The notes beneath the pieces were generated by a model that was given only the letters and a program-made list of their open reading frames with translations, ran no database searches and was not told the origin of the DNA. Source: Nocardia aurantia (lineage in GTDB: Bacteria > Actinomycetota > Actinomycetes > Mycobacteriales > Mycobacteriaceae). Taken from it: a DNA stretch of 64,000 bases. The translations under genes were made by a program, and so were the position numbers. The number at the start of each line of letters is the position of its first letter. Position 1 is the first letter of the stretch. Location: assembly GCF_009604425.1 (NCBI RefSeq), contig NZ_WEGI01000001.1, positions 62,001-126,000 on the forward strand. The letters run 5' to 3'. Shown here piece after piece: positions 19,191-28,473 of this stretch.

Positions 19191-20494
19191 GCATGCCCCC
19201 CGATCGCGTCGAAGGAATCACCGGTGCCGACGACGACCAGCCGATCCCGCACCCGCAGCACATCCACCTCGGTGCCGTAGAGCTCCGACAACACCTCCGA
19301 GGTCATCACCTCGTCCGGCGTGCCGATCCGGAACCGGCCGTCCACCAGATACAGCACCCGATCCACCAGCGGCAGAATCGGATTGATCTCATGGGTGACG
19401 AACAGTACCGCGGTGCCGTGGATCCGGCGCCGGTGATCGATGAGCTGCGCGACCAGGCGCTGATTGGCCAGATCGAGGCTCAGCAACGGTTCGTCGCACA
19501 GCAGTACCCGCGGATCCCCGACCAGCGCCTGGGCCACCCGCAGCCGCTGCTGTTCCCCGCCCGACATGGCGTCCAACGGCGAATCCGCGTAGTGCGCGGC
19601 CCCGACCTGCTCGACGGCCGCCGCGACCAGACGCCGCCGCCGCTTGCGATCGCGCAGCCCGAATCCCCACCGGTGGCCGTCCACCCCGAGCCCGACCAGG
19701 TCCACCCCGCGCAGCTGCACCCCCGACTCGAACGACTTCTGTTGCGGCACATAGCCGATATGCGGATTGCCCAGTCGCGCGGGCATTCCCGCGATCTCGA
19801 CCGCACCGGCGCTCGGCGCGACCTGCCCCAGCAACATGCGCAGCAACGACGTCTTACCGGAACCGTTGGGCCCCAGCACCGCGATGAACTCGCCGGGCGC
19901 GACGTCGAGATCGAGCCCCTGCCACACCGTCCGCGTACCGTACGCCAGCCGCGCGCCCCGCAACCGGATTGCCGGTGCCTGAGCGGTTTCCGTCGCCGTG
20001 CCGACTCCGGCCGCCGCCGCCAGCGGATCGCCGCCGCTGGAGTCGTTGTCCGAGAACGTCTCCCGCTGAACCGGCGAAAGGCGCGTGGCGGAATGCGGCA
20101 CCGGATGTTCGCAACCCAACGGACATTCGATCGAGAGATCCGGCGGCACCTCGGTGCCGATTGTGCGCGGATCCGAGTGCGGCCCCGGGGTTTCCGTTCG
20201 TACCGGGATCCCGTCCGGCCGCGACCGGAGCTCTCCGGGCTCGTCCGGGTGCGCTCGGGCCACGCCGCGCCCATCGGCGGGCGGCGTGGTCGCGCCGAAG
20301 GTGTTCGGCGGCAACGAGTCTGCGCCGGGCCGCGCCGCGAGCGCCTCCGGCCCGGTCCGTCGAGCGACCGGGAGGGAATCGCCGGACGACGTACCATCCG
20401 TACGGACCGTGCTGTCGTCGCCGAGGAGTTCCGGCGCGTCGTCGCCGAGAGATGACGTGTGTGGACGGCTATCGGTGTGCGTGGTCCGGTACAT
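19187..20494 (-). CDS. znuC: Zinc ABC transporter ATPase with long N-terminal extension
   Basis: A 435-residue protein when read from ATG 20494, 29 bases after the znuA stop. The ATPase proper begins near residue 175. Walker A is GPNGSGKTS (about 208-216), the signature MSGGEQQRLRVAQAL, Walker B VLLCDEPLLSLD, and the switch His in VLFVTHE. Residues 1-172 are a hydrophilic, probably disordered extension with high third-position GC like the rest of the gene, so it looks coding. It holds a Cys/His cluster, CPLGCEHPVPH (Cys124, Cys128, His130, His134). Normal family length is about 250-270. A later GTG at 20101 lacks a ribosome site. Coupled to znuB. Confidence 0.85.
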   Translation of the reverse strand: MYRTTHTDSRPHTSSLGDDAPELLGDDSTVRTDGTSSGDSLPVARRTGPEALAARPGADSLPPNTFGATTPPADGRGVARAHPDEPGELRSRPDGIPVRTETPGPHSDPRTIGTEVPPDLSIECPLGCEHPVPHSATRLSPVQRETFSDNDSSGGDPLAAAAGVGTATETAQAPAIRLRGARLAYGTRTVWQGLDLDVAPGEFIAVLGPNGSGKTSLLRMLLGQVAPSAGAVEIAGMPARLGNPHIGYVPQQKSFESGVQLRGVDLVGLGVDGHRWGFGLRDRKRRRRLVAAAVEQVGAAHYADSPLDAMSGGEQQRLRVAQALVGDPRVLLCDEPLLSLDLANQRLVAQLIDHRRRIHGTAVLFVTHEINPILPLVDRVLYLVDGRFRIGTPDEVMTSEVLSELYGTEVDVLRVRDRLVVVGTGDSFDAIGGHA

Positions 20495-20523
20495 CGCTCG
20501 ATCCGATCGGTTCTGCTCGGCGG

Positions 20524-21417
20524 TCAGCCGAGCGCGGTGGCCAGGGCCTGGGCGTTGCGGGTCTGCCATTGCAGGTAGTCGAGCCCCTGCGGCAGGGTTT
20601 CGGCGACCTCGATCACCGGTATGCCCGCACTCTTCGCGGTCGCGGCGACCTCCTTCGTGGTCTTGTCCTCGGTCTGGACGTTGTAGAGCAGGGCGCGAAC
20701 CTGTTTGCCGCGCAACAGGTCCCGGACGGCGGCGAGGTCGGCGGGCGCGGGGTCGGTGCCCTGCTCGACGGCCTCGGCGAAGGCATGCGGGGTGCGGTCG
20801 TCGGCGTCGGCCGCCAGCAGCAGATAGTGGCCGATCGGCTCGGTCTGCAGCACCGGGGCCTTGGGATGGGCGGCGGCGATCCGCGCGGTCACGGCCGCGA
20901 TGCCCTGCAACGAGTTGTGGAAGGCGGTGGCCCGATCGGTGTACGCCCGGGCGTGTTCCGGATCCAGTTGCCCGAGTTCGGCGGCGATCCGGGCGGCGAC
21001 CGCGTCGACGGTCGGCAGGTCGTACCAGATGTGCTCGTTGTCGTCCTGCTTCGCACGGTCCGCCCGCAACTCGAAGGCGTCGACGGTGGGTTTGCCACGC
21101 CCGGCGGCGGCCTTCTCCGCGAACTCGTCGTAATGACCGCCGTTCACCACGACCAGCGCCGCGTCCCGGATCCGGGCGGCGTCCTGCGGGGTGGTCTGGT
21201 ATTCGTGCGGGTCCTGGCTCGGATCGTCGATGAGCGAGACCACCCGGACGTCGGGTCCCGCGATCGCCCCGGCGATGCTGCCCCACACATCGGTGGAGGC
21301 GACGACGGTGAGTCCGCCCTGGTCCGAGCCGGAGTTGCCGCATGCGGTGAGGGTCGCCGCGAGCGCGGCCGTCCCGAGGGCGACGACGGCGAGTCTGCGG
21401 ACGAATCTGCTGGTCAC
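20524..21417 (-). CDS. znuA: Zinc ABC transporter substrate-binding lipoprotein
   Basis: A 297-residue cluster A-I binding protein. The signal peptide ends in the lipobox LTAC (Cys about 26). Metal-site residues are visible as His in DPHEYQTTP, His in HIWYDLPTV, and further His/Glu in QTEPIGHYLL and LYNVQTEDKTT. The long His-rich loop of many ZnuA proteins is absent. It captures metal outside the membrane and passes it to ZnuB. It is first in the znuA-znuC-znuB operon, with a 21-bp Zur-like palindrome 26 bases before its start. Confidence 0.88.
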   Translation of the reverse strand: MTSRFVRRLAVVALGTAALAATLTACGNSGSDQGGLTVVASTDVWGSIAGAIAGPDVRVVSLIDDPSQDPHEYQTTPQDAARIRDAALVVVNGGHYDEFAEKAAAGRGKPTVDAFELRADRAKQDDNEHIWYDLPTVDAVAARIAAELGQLDPEHARAYTDRATAFHNSLQGIAAVTARIAAAHPKAPVLQTEPIGHYLLLAADADDRTPHAFAEAVEQGTDPAPADLAAVRDLLRGKQVRALLYNVQTEDKTTKEVAATAKSAGIPVIEVAETLPQGLDYLQWQTRNAQALATALG

Positions 21418-21442
21418 GCGGCGGTACTCCTGGCATTACAGA

Positions 21443-21463
21443 AAACGGAAACGATTTCCATTT
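21443..21463. promoter_or_regulatory. Zur-like operator upstream of znuA
   Basis: A 21-bp near-perfect palindrome centred on 21453. GGAAA (21447-21451) mirrors TTTCC (21455-21459), with outer AAA and TTT arms. AT-rich palindromes of this kind are the actinobacterial Zur operators. Its position 26-46 bases before the znuA start fits repression by zinc-loaded Zur. Confidence 0.75.
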
Positions 21464-21555
21464 GAATGTAGCGCACGTGTCCAGGTCCGGCGGTACGGAC
21501 TGTCCCTTTCGGGTTGTGTGTTACGACTCAGCAGGTCGGACCCTGGATATGCCAC

Positions 21556-21592
21556 GGGCCCGCGACCGGCGAGGTACGCCGGGCACGGGCCC
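21556..21592 (-). terminator. Compound hairpin terminator after the OtsB/GH15 gene
   Basis: Nested arms: the outer GGGCCCG/CGGGCCC at 21556-21562 and 21586-21592, and the inner CCGGCG/CGCCGG at 21566-21571 and 21577-21582. It lies 16 bases past the stop of the fusion gene, reading on the minus strand. Confidence 0.7.
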
Positions 21593-21607
21593 GAGTGCGG
21601 GAACCGA

Positions 21608-24178
21608 TCAGGCCAGGGCTGCTACCGGCTGACTCAGCAACTGCGCGCAGCGCAGCAAACCGAGGTGGCTGTACGCCTGGGGATGGTTGCCCAGCGATCG
21701 CTCGGCGATCGGGTCGTACTCCTCGCTGAGCAGGCCGGTGGGGCCCGCCACATCCACGAGCTGGGCGAACAGCGCCTCCGCGTCCGATCGTTTGCCGATC
21801 AGCAGGTAGGCCTCCACCAGCCAGGCCGCGCACAGGTGGAAGCCGCCCTCGCCGCCGGGCAGCCCGTCGTCGTGGTGGTAGCGGTACACGGTCGACCCGC
21901 TGCGCAGTTCCGCCTCGGTGGCGACCACCGTGGCGGCGAATCGCGGGTCGGACGGGTCGATCAGGCCGCTCAGCCCGATGTGCAGGGTGGCCGCGTCGAG
22001 GTCGGGCCCGTCGTAGGCGGCGGTGTAGGACTGCACCTGGTCGTTCCAGCCCTTCGCCTTCACCTCCTCGGAGATGACGTCGCGCAGCGGTGCCCACGCC
22101 GGGTCGGCCGGCCGGCCGAACTTGTCCGCCAGCTTCAGCGCGCGGTCCACGGTCAACCAGCCCATGACCTTGGAGTACACGTGATGACGCGGGGCGCCGC
22201 GGATCTCCCAGATGCCGTGATCGGGTTCGCTCCAGCGTCGCTGCACCGCGGACACCATGGCGCGCACCAACTCCCAGTCCCGGTCGGACAGCGCCTCGCC
22301 GGGTTCGGTGCCGCCGTGCTTCTCCCGGGCCTCGGCCATGGCCGCGATCAGGTCCACGATCGGGCCGAACACGTCGAGCTGGACCTGCATGTTGGCGGCG
22401 TTGCCGACGCGGACCGGCCGCGATCCGGCGTAGCCGGGCAGCTGGTCGAGCACGGCCTCGGGCGGCAGCGTCTCGCCGTACAGCGTGTACAGCGGGTGCA
22501 GGCGCTCCGGACCGGCCAGCGTCTCCAGCACGCGGTGCACCCAATTCAGGTACTCCTCGGCCTCGGACAGGGAGCCGAGGGTCACCAGCGCGTGCGCGGT
22601 GAGCGCGGCGTCGCGCAGCCAGCAGTAGCGGTAGTCCCAGTTGCGCACGCCGCCGATGTCCTCGGGCAGCGAGGTGGTGGCGGCGGCCATGATCGAGCCG
22701 GAGGGCGCGTGCACCAGGCCGCGCAGCGTCAGCGCGGACCGCTTCATCAGGTCCGGCTTCAGCGGCGGCAGCTCCAGCCGATCGGCCCATTCACGCCAGT
22801 AGCGCTCGGCGAGTCGGCGGCGTTCCGCCTCGGCGATCATGGTCGGCGCCAGATCGGAGGTGCCGCAGCGCATTTCGAGTACCACGGGCCCCCGGGACGG
22901 ATCCACGACCGCCCGGGCGGTCTGGTGGATACCCTCCTCGAGGATCTCCCACTGCACGCCCGGGGAGCGCAGCACGATCGGGTCGTTGGTGCCGTGCACC
23001 CGCAACCCGGCCGGTTCGCGTTCCAGCATGACCGGCACCTGGCCGAATTCGGGCCGCGGCGCGAAGGTCACCACCGCCTTGGCGTCACCGGCGATGACCC
23101 GGGTGAGGTCGGTGCGCTCCGAGGGCACGTCGTGCGGCAGATAGTCGATGACTTGCAGGCTGGCCCAGCGGGTTTCGACGGTCATGGTGCCGTCGACGTA
23201 GCGCTGCGACAGCGGCAGGCCCGGCCGTTCCGGGGCCACCGTGAAGTGCCCGGCCTCCGGGCCGCCGAGTAGGTGCGCGAACACCGCGGCGGAATCCGGC
23301 TCGGGATGGCACAGCCAGGTGACCGTGCCGTCCGGGGTGACCAGGGCCTTGGAGCGCGGGGCCGCCAGCATGGTCAGCCGCTCGATCCGGGGCGCGGAGG
23401 CGCCGGCCAGCCAGGTGCGCCGCTCCTCGACCAGGAACGCCAGGGCCCTGGCGACCTCCTCGGTGCTGGTCACCCGGTATTTGGCGAGGCTCGAGCCGTC
23501 GCCGACCTTGATGCCGACGTCGGGACCCGAAAGCCGGGAGAAGGCCTTCTCGTCGGTGACGTCGTCGCCGAAGAAGACCGCCGCGGAGGCGCCTTCCTGA
23601 TGCCGGATGATGTCCAGCGCGGCGCCCTTGTCGGTCTGCACGACCGCGAGTTCGATGACGGCCTTGCCCTCCGTCACCTGAACGCCCACCCAGCTGGCCG
23701 GGCCCTGGAGAGCCTGCTGGAGGGCGCGCCGCCCGACCTCGGCCGCGGCATTGCGCACGTGGAGGGCGACGCTGGCGGGTTTGACCTCCACCGCCGCGCC
23801 GGGATTGCTCTCGGCGATGCGGGTCAGTGCCGTCTGCACCTCGCGCAGCAGCTGTTTCGCGTCGTTGTCGATGGCATGCACGAAGCCGACATCGAACTCC
23901 GAGCCGTGGCTGCCGATCAGCTGTACCTCGACCGGTAAGCGCGAGAGCGCCGCCAGATCGCGTAAGGCTCTGCCGGAGATGACGGCTGCGGTGGTACCGG
24001 TCAGACCGGCGAGCGCACGCAGGGCGCTGACCGATTCTCGATGTGGATAGGCCTTCGTCGGATCGGACACGATCGGTGCGATCGTTCCGTCGTAGTCCGA
24101 CGCGACCAGTAACCGTGGCATGCGGGCTACAGCAGCCAACGCACGCCGAAGTTCCTGTGGCAGATCCTGTGCGCTCAC
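21608..24178 (-). CDS. otsB: Trehalose-6-phosphatase (OtsB) fused to a GH15 trehalase-type domain
   Basis: An 856-residue two-domain protein. Residues 1-250 are a HAD phosphatase of the OtsB type: DYDGTIAPI at 28-36 holds the nucleophile Asp, ISGR comes later, and GDDVTDEKAF supplies the final acidic motif. Residues about 265-856 are a GH15 domain with DYRYCWLRDAALTAHAL, the general acid in DHGIWEIRGAPRHHV and the general base in LLSEEYDP near the C-terminus. In mycobacteria GH15 proteins of this kind are trehalases. One chain could therefore make trehalose from trehalose-6-phosphate and also hydrolyse it. The start is GTG. It is monocistronic, with a compound terminator after it. Confidence 0.87.
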   Translation of the reverse strand: MSAQDLPQELRRALAAVARMPRLLVASDYDGTIAPIVSDPTKAYPHRESVSALRALAGLTGTTAAVISGRALRDLAALSRLPVEVQLIGSHGSEFDVGFVHAIDNDAKQLLREVQTALTRIAESNPGAAVEVKPASVALHVRNAAAEVGRRALQQALQGPASWVGVQVTEGKAVIELAVVQTDKGAALDIIRHQEGASAAVFFGDDVTDEKAFSRLSGPDVGIKVGDGSSLAKYRVTSTEEVARALAFLVEERRTWLAGASAPRIERLTMLAAPRSKALVTPDGTVTWLCHPEPDSAAVFAHLLGGPEAGHFTVAPERPGLPLSQRYVDGTMTVETRWASLQVIDYLPHDVPSERTDLTRVIAGDAKAVVTFAPRPEFGQVPVMLEREPAGLRVHGTNDPIVLRSPGVQWEILEEGIHQTARAVVDPSRGPVVLEMRCGTSDLAPTMIAEAERRRLAERYWREWADRLELPPLKPDLMKRSALTLRGLVHAPSGSIMAAATTSLPEDIGGVRNWDYRYCWLRDAALTAHALVTLGSLSEAEEYLNWVHRVLETLAGPERLHPLYTLYGETLPPEAVLDQLPGYAGSRPVRVGNAANMQVQLDVFGPIVDLIAAMAEAREKHGGTEPGEALSDRDWELVRAMVSAVQRRWSEPDHGIWEIRGAPRHHVYSKVMGWLTVDRALKLADKFGRPADPAWAPLRDVISEEVKAKGWNDQVQSYTAAYDGPDLDAATLHIGLSGLIDPSDPRFAATVVATEAELRSGSTVYRYHHDDGLPGGEGGFHLCAAWLVEAYLLIGKRSDAEALFAQLVDVAGPTGLLSEEYDPIAERSLGNHPQAYSHLGLLRCAQLLSQPVAALA

Positions 24179-24371
24179 GCATCCAACCTCGTGATCGGAG
24201 GAGATTTTTCAGGGCGCGAGAAACTCTACTGGGTAGGGTTTGCTCGCGTGTTCGCGCAGTGATACGTAGCGTTTACGTTTACCTCGCTGCGCGCATCCCC
24301 GATTGTGCGGCCTCTTGTCGTACGTTAGCTGGCTTGCCACGCCAGAGCATCGGCAAACTTTTACCGACGGG

Positions 24372-25028
24372 TCAGGACTTGTCGCCGAGCAGCAGGTCGA
24401 TGGTGAGTTCCAGCCGTTCGGTGACATCGGTCGCAGAGGCGCGCCGGGTGAGCCACGCCACCAGGTTCGACAGCCACACGTCGCTGATGACCCGGGCGAT
24501 CGCGAGGTCGCGGTCCGTGGGCTCGCCCTCGTTCATGGCACGGGCGAAGAAGCGGTCCATCACCCGGCCGACCCGATCGACCTCGGCCGCGGCGGAGGCG
24601 TCGGCGAACATGAATGCGCGCGTCATGGCCTCGGTGAGCAGCGGGTCGCGCTGCATGGCGCGGGTGACCTGGGTCAGCAGGGTGTGCATCCGCTCGCGCG
24701 CGCTCTGCCCGGGCAGCGGTTTGCGTTTGCTGTCGAACTGCTCGAATTCCCGCGCCAGGGCGGACACCAGCAGGTGCACCTTGGAGGGGAAGTACCGGTA
24801 GAGGGTGCCGACGGCCACGTCGGCTCGCTCGGCGACCGCTCGCATCTGCACGGCGTCGTAGCCGCCCTTGGAGGCCAGCGCGAGCGTGGCGTCCAGGATT
24901 CGCTTGCGGCGGTCTCGTTGTGCGGTCGAGCTGAGGTCGTCCTCGCTGAGTGTCGTCACCGGGGTGACGCGCGGCCGGGATCCCTGCGCACCCGTCTCGG
25001 TCGCCGGCTCTCGGGAGGGACTGGCCAT
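24372..25028 (-). CDS. kstR: TetR-family cholesterol catabolism repressor KstR
   Basis: A 218-residue TetR regulator. The helix-turn-helix region is AVQMRAVAERADVAVGTLYRYFPSKVHLL (residues about 62-90), the pattern of KstR. The C-terminal ligand domain includes MTRAFMFADASAAAEVDRV and ISDVWLSNLVAWLTRR. In mycobacteria and rhodococci KstR is released from DNA by a 3-oxo-cholestenoyl-CoA type ligand. The start MASPSRE at 25028 is chosen; further upstream codons run toward the operator. It is divergent from fadE34 across a perfect KstR box, so it is probably autoregulated. Confidence 0.93.
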   Translation of the reverse strand: MASPSREPATETGAQGSRPRVTPVTTLSEDDLSSTAQRDRRKRILDATLALASKGGYDAVQMRAVAERADVAVGTLYRYFPSKVHLLVSALAREFEQFDSKRKPLPGQSARERMHTLLTQVTRAMQRDPLLTEAMTRAFMFADASAAAEVDRVGRVMDRFFARAMNEGEPTDRDLAIARVISDVWLSNLVAWLTRRASATDVTERLELTIDLLLGDKS

Positions 25029-25153
25029 CGGTGAAAGTCCTTTCCTGCACAGGTCGTTCGAAGGGGACGGCCCGCGGGTGGGCGGGCTCGGTCGCCCGAC
25101 TGCGCTGTCGGTGTGCCGTCCGGCGGCGCTTGACTTCCGCCCGACGGGGATAT

Positions 25154-25167
25154 TAGAACATGTTCTA
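25154..25167. promoter_or_regulatory. KstR operator between kstR and fadE34
   Basis: TAGAACATGTTCTA is a perfect 14-bp palindrome and an exact fit to the KstR consensus TnnAACnnGTTnnA. It sits 28 bases before fadE34 and 126 bases before kstR, so it can govern both directions. Confidence 0.93.
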
Positions 25168-25195
25168 GGTGTGGGAGTCACGCCGGAAAGGCGGG

Positions 25196-27382
25196 ATGGA
25201 TGTGACCATCGCCACCACTGACGAGCATAAAGCCGTGCAGGAGTCGATGCGCGGGTGGGCCGCTTCGGTGCGGCCGATTGCAACCATGCGTGACCGGCAC
25301 GACGGCGACGGCGACTATTGGCGGTCCTTCTGGCCCGGATTGGTGGGACTCGGCGTCTTCCGGGTCGCGGAGCCCGAGGCCGCCGGTGGCGCAGGTGGTT
25401 CCGTCGGCGATCTGGCCGTCCTGCTGGAACAGGCCGCCCACGATCTGGTCGGCGGTCCGGTGCTGTCCACCGCGCTCGCCGGGCTGGTCGCCGGCGCTGC
25501 CCTGGACGAGGACATCCCCTGCGGCGTGGCCCTCGGCGAAGCGGTTGCGCTGCCGGGGGATCCGGCCGGGTCCGCCGAACTCACCGGCTCCTGGGACACC
25601 GTGCTCGGTGCGGCGGCGGGCACGGCCGTGCTGCTGCCCGTCACGCGCGGCGACCGGCGGCAGTGGGCGCTGATCCCGCCGGACACCGCCGGGGTCGGCA
25701 TCGATCCGTTGCCGTCCTCGGATCCGAGCCTGCCGCTGGCGCGGGTGCGCTGCGAGGGCGTGGCCGTACCGGCACGGCGACTCTTCGAACCCGACTGCGC
25801 GGTACCGGATCTGGTGGCCACCCTGGTGGCCGCCGAACTGGCCGGGATCGCCGGCTGGTGCCTGGACACCGCCGTCGAATACGCGAAGGTGCGCGAGCAG
25901 TTCGGCCGCCGGATCGGCGAATTCCAAGCGGTGAAGCACATCTGCGCCTGGATGCTGTGCCGGACCGAGCTGATCCGCGCGGTCGCCGCCGATGCCGCGA
26001 ACGCGGTGGACCAGGGCGGCCGGGAGCTGGCCCTCGCCGCGGCCATCGCGCTGAGCATCGCGCTGGACGCGGCGGTGGAGACGGCCAAGGACGCGATCCA
26101 GGTGCTCGGCGGGATCGGATTCACCTGGGAGCACGACGCGCACTTCTACCTGCGCCGGGCGAGCGCGTTGCGGCAACTGCTCGGCGGTTCGGCGGCGCAA
26201 CGGCTGCGGGTCGCCGAACTGGCCCGGCAGGGCGGCCGGCGCACGATCGGACTCGATCTCGGCGGTGAGGCCGGCGCGAACGGCTGGGCGGCAGTCGGAC
26301 TGGATCCGGCCGCGGCCGCAGATCTCTCCGCCGAGGTGGATCGGATCGCGGGCCTGCCGGCGGACGAGCGGCGAAATGCACTGGTGGACAGCGGCCTGCT
26401 GTCCCCGCACTGGCCGCCGCCGTACGGCCGGGGCGCGGGCCCGCTGCTGCGCGCGCTGATCGACGAGCGGGTCCGCGGGGCCGGTATCGAGGTGCCGGAC
26501 CTGACCATCGGCAACTGGGCGGTGCCCACGCTGCTGCAACACGGCACCCCCGGGCAGATCGAGCGCTTCGTGGAACCGACCCTGCGCGGAGATGTGTTCT
26601 GGTGTCAGCTGTTCAGCGAGCCGGGCGCGGGTTCGGACCTGGCGGCGCTGCGCACCTCCGCCACCCGGGTGGACGGCGGCTGGCGGCTACAGGGGCAGAA
26701 GGTGTGGACCTCGCTGGCGAACATCGCCAACTGGGGCATCTGCCTGGCCCGTACCGATCCGGGCAGCGCGGCCTCGCAGCGCGAGAAGCACCGGGGCATC
26801 AGCTATTTCCTGGTCGACATGAGCAGTCCAGGCCTCGAGGTGCGGCCACTGGTGACCATCACCGGCGAGGCGCGGTTCAACGAGGTCTTCCTCGACGATG
26901 TCTTCGTGCCGGACGACTGTCTGGTGGGCGAGCTCGGCGCCGGGTGGAAGATCGCCCGCTCGACGCTCTCCTCTGAACGGGTGGCCATGGGCGGCAACGG
27001 CATCGGTGACGCACTCGAGTCACTGATCGCTTCCGCGCCGCGCACCGGCGCGGGCTCGGAGCTGATCGCGGATCGGCTCGGCGGCCTGATCGCCGACGCG
27101 ATCGCCGGGCTGCTGCTGGAAATCCGTGCCGCACAGCGGATGCTGGCAGGTGCCGATCCCGGCCCGCAGAGCAGCGTCCGCAAGCTGGTCGGCGTGCGGC
27201 ACCGGCAGGCGGTCGCGGAATTCGCCGTCGAGCTCGCGGGGGTGGCGGGGGCGCTCGAATCCGAAGCGGTGCAGGAATTCCTGCTCACTCGCTGTCTGTC
27301 GATCGCGGGGGGTACCGAGCAGATTCTGTTGACTGTGGCCGCCGAACGGATTCTCGGGCTGCCGCGCGAGTCGCATCACTAG
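25196..27382 (+). CDS. fadE34: Fused two-unit acyl-CoA dehydrogenase FadE34 (ChsE3-like)
   Basis: A 728-residue chain containing two acyl-CoA dehydrogenase units in tandem. The first (residues about 1-350) has REQFGRRIGEFQAVKHI and QVLGGIGFTWEHDAHFYLRRA. The second (about 375-728) has the beta-domain LFSEPGAGSDLAALRT, GQKVWTSLANIANWG and the terminal GGTEQILLTVAAERILGL. In mycobacteria FadE34 (ChsE3) oxidises the C5 side chain of 3-oxo-cholenoyl-CoA. ATG 25196 and GTG 25202 are both possible starts behind GGAAAGG. It leads an apparent operon with fadE28, 29 bases downstream. Confidence 0.9.
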   Translation: MDVTIATTDEHKAVQESMRGWAASVRPIATMRDRHDGDGDYWRSFWPGLVGLGVFRVAEPEAAGGAGGSVGDLAVLLEQAAHDLVGGPVLSTALAGLVAGAALDEDIPCGVALGEAVALPGDPAGSAELTGSWDTVLGAAAGTAVLLPVTRGDRRQWALIPPDTAGVGIDPLPSSDPSLPLARVRCEGVAVPARRLFEPDCAVPDLVATLVAAELAGIAGWCLDTAVEYAKVREQFGRRIGEFQAVKHICAWMLCRTELIRAVAADAANAVDQGGRELALAAAIALSIALDAAVETAKDAIQVLGGIGFTWEHDAHFYLRRASALRQLLGGSAAQRLRVAELARQGGRRTIGLDLGGEAGANGWAAVGLDPAAAADLSAEVDRIAGLPADERRNALVDSGLLSPHWPPPYGRGAGPLLRALIDERVRGAGIEVPDLTIGNWAVPTLLQHGTPGQIERFVEPTLRGDVFWCQLFSEPGAGSDLAALRTSATRVDGGWRLQGQKVWTSLANIANWGICLARTDPGSAASQREKHRGISYFLVDMSSPGLEVRPLVTITGEARFNEVFLDDVFVPDDCLVGELGAGWKIARSTLSSERVAMGGNGIGDALESLIASAPRTGAGSELIADRLGGLIADAIAGLLLEIRAAQRMLAGADPGPQSSVRKLVGVRHRQAVAEFAVELAGVAGALESEAVQEFLLTRCLSIAGGTEQILLTVAAERILGLPRESHH

Positions 27383-27411
27383 AGTCCCGCATCTGAAACC
27401 TGGAGCACCGC

Positions 27412-28473
27412 ATGGACTTCACCACCGACGACAGCCAGGACGCGGTCGCCGAGGTCGTCGTGAGCTTGCTGGAGCGCAACAGCGAACGCGATATCTCGTT
27501 GTGGCCCAAGCTGGTCGACAGCGGACTGCCCGCAGTCGCCCTGCCCGAACGGTACGGCGGCGACGAGATGGGGCTTCCCGAGATCTCCGTCTTACTGACC
27601 GAACTGGCCACCGACGCGGTCGCCACCCCCGCGCTGTCCACCTTCGGCTTCGGAGTGCTCCCGCTGCTCGGCAACCTCCCGGACGACTTGGCGGACAAGA
27701 TCTTCCCCGCCGTAGCCGGCGGCGCCGTGCTGACCGCGGCGCTGCACGAACCGGGTTCGCCGTTCGCGACGAGCCCGGCCACCACCGCGACGTCGCGCGG
27801 CGGCGAGATGCTGATCTCCGGCCACAAGGTCGGCGTGCCCTATGCCGAGCAGGCGGCCTGGATCCTGGTGCCCACGGACGCCGGGGTCGCGGTCGTGGAT
27901 GCCGCCGCTCCCGGCCTGGACCGCCGGGCGAGCCCCACTTCGACCGGTGCGGCGGAATATTCGCTGCGATTGGACGAGGTGGCGATCCCGGCCGGGCATC
28001 TGCTGTCCGGTACCGCGCCGACGGATCTGCATCGCTGCGCACTGGCCTGTCTGGGCTCGGTGGCCGACGGGCTGCTCACCGGCGCACTGAAACTCACCAC
28101 CGAGCACGTGCGCACCCGGCACCAGTTCGGCCGGCCGCTGGCCGAATTCCAGGCGGTGGCACAGGAGATCGGCGACATCTACGTGACCTCGCGCACCCTG
28201 CACGCGGCGGCGCTGGCCGCCAACTGGGCGCTGGCCGAACTGCGCCGCGGCGACGGCGATCCCGATCGGGTCGACGACGATCTCGACGTGCTGGCCTACT
28301 GCATCGCCGCGGAACTGCCGCCGGCGATGCAGATGTGCCATCACCTGCACGGCGGCATCGGGGTCGACGTGACCCACCCACTGCACCGCTACTACTCACA
28401 GGCCAAGGACATCACCCGCTGGCTCGGCGGGGAATCGTTGCGACTGGACCGGCTGGGGGCGAGATGTTCATAG
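27412..28473 (+). CDS. fadE28: Acyl-CoA dehydrogenase subunit FadE28 (ChsE1)
   Basis: A 353-residue short-type dehydrogenase. It has RTRHQFGRPLAEFQAVAQEIGD near residue 235 and MCHHLHGGIGVDVTHPLHRYYSQAKD near 305, but lacks the usual C-terminal NE(I/V)xR signature, which FadE29 partly provides. In mycobacteria FadE28-FadE29 form an alpha2beta2 enzyme that dehydrogenates the C3 (propanoyl-CoA) steroid side chain. Its end overlaps the start of fadE29 by 10 bases. Order and size match Rv3544c-Rv3543c. Assignment as FadE28 rests on the neighbouring igr genes. Confidence 0.88.
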   Translation: MDFTTDDSQDAVAEVVVSLLERNSERDISLWPKLVDSGLPAVALPERYGGDEMGLPEISVLLTELATDAVATPALSTFGFGVLPLLGNLPDDLADKIFPAVAGGAVLTAALHEPGSPFATSPATTATSRGGEMLISGHKVGVPYAEQAAWILVPTDAGVAVVDAAAPGLDRRASPTSTGAAEYSLRLDEVAIPAGHLLSGTAPTDLHRCALACLGSVADGLLTGALKLTTEHVRTRHQFGRPLAEFQAVAQEIGDIYVTSRTLHAAALAANWALAELRRGDGDPDRVDDDLDVLAYCIAAELPPAMQMCHHLHGGIGVDVTHPLHRYYSQAKDITRWLGGESLRLDRLGARCS

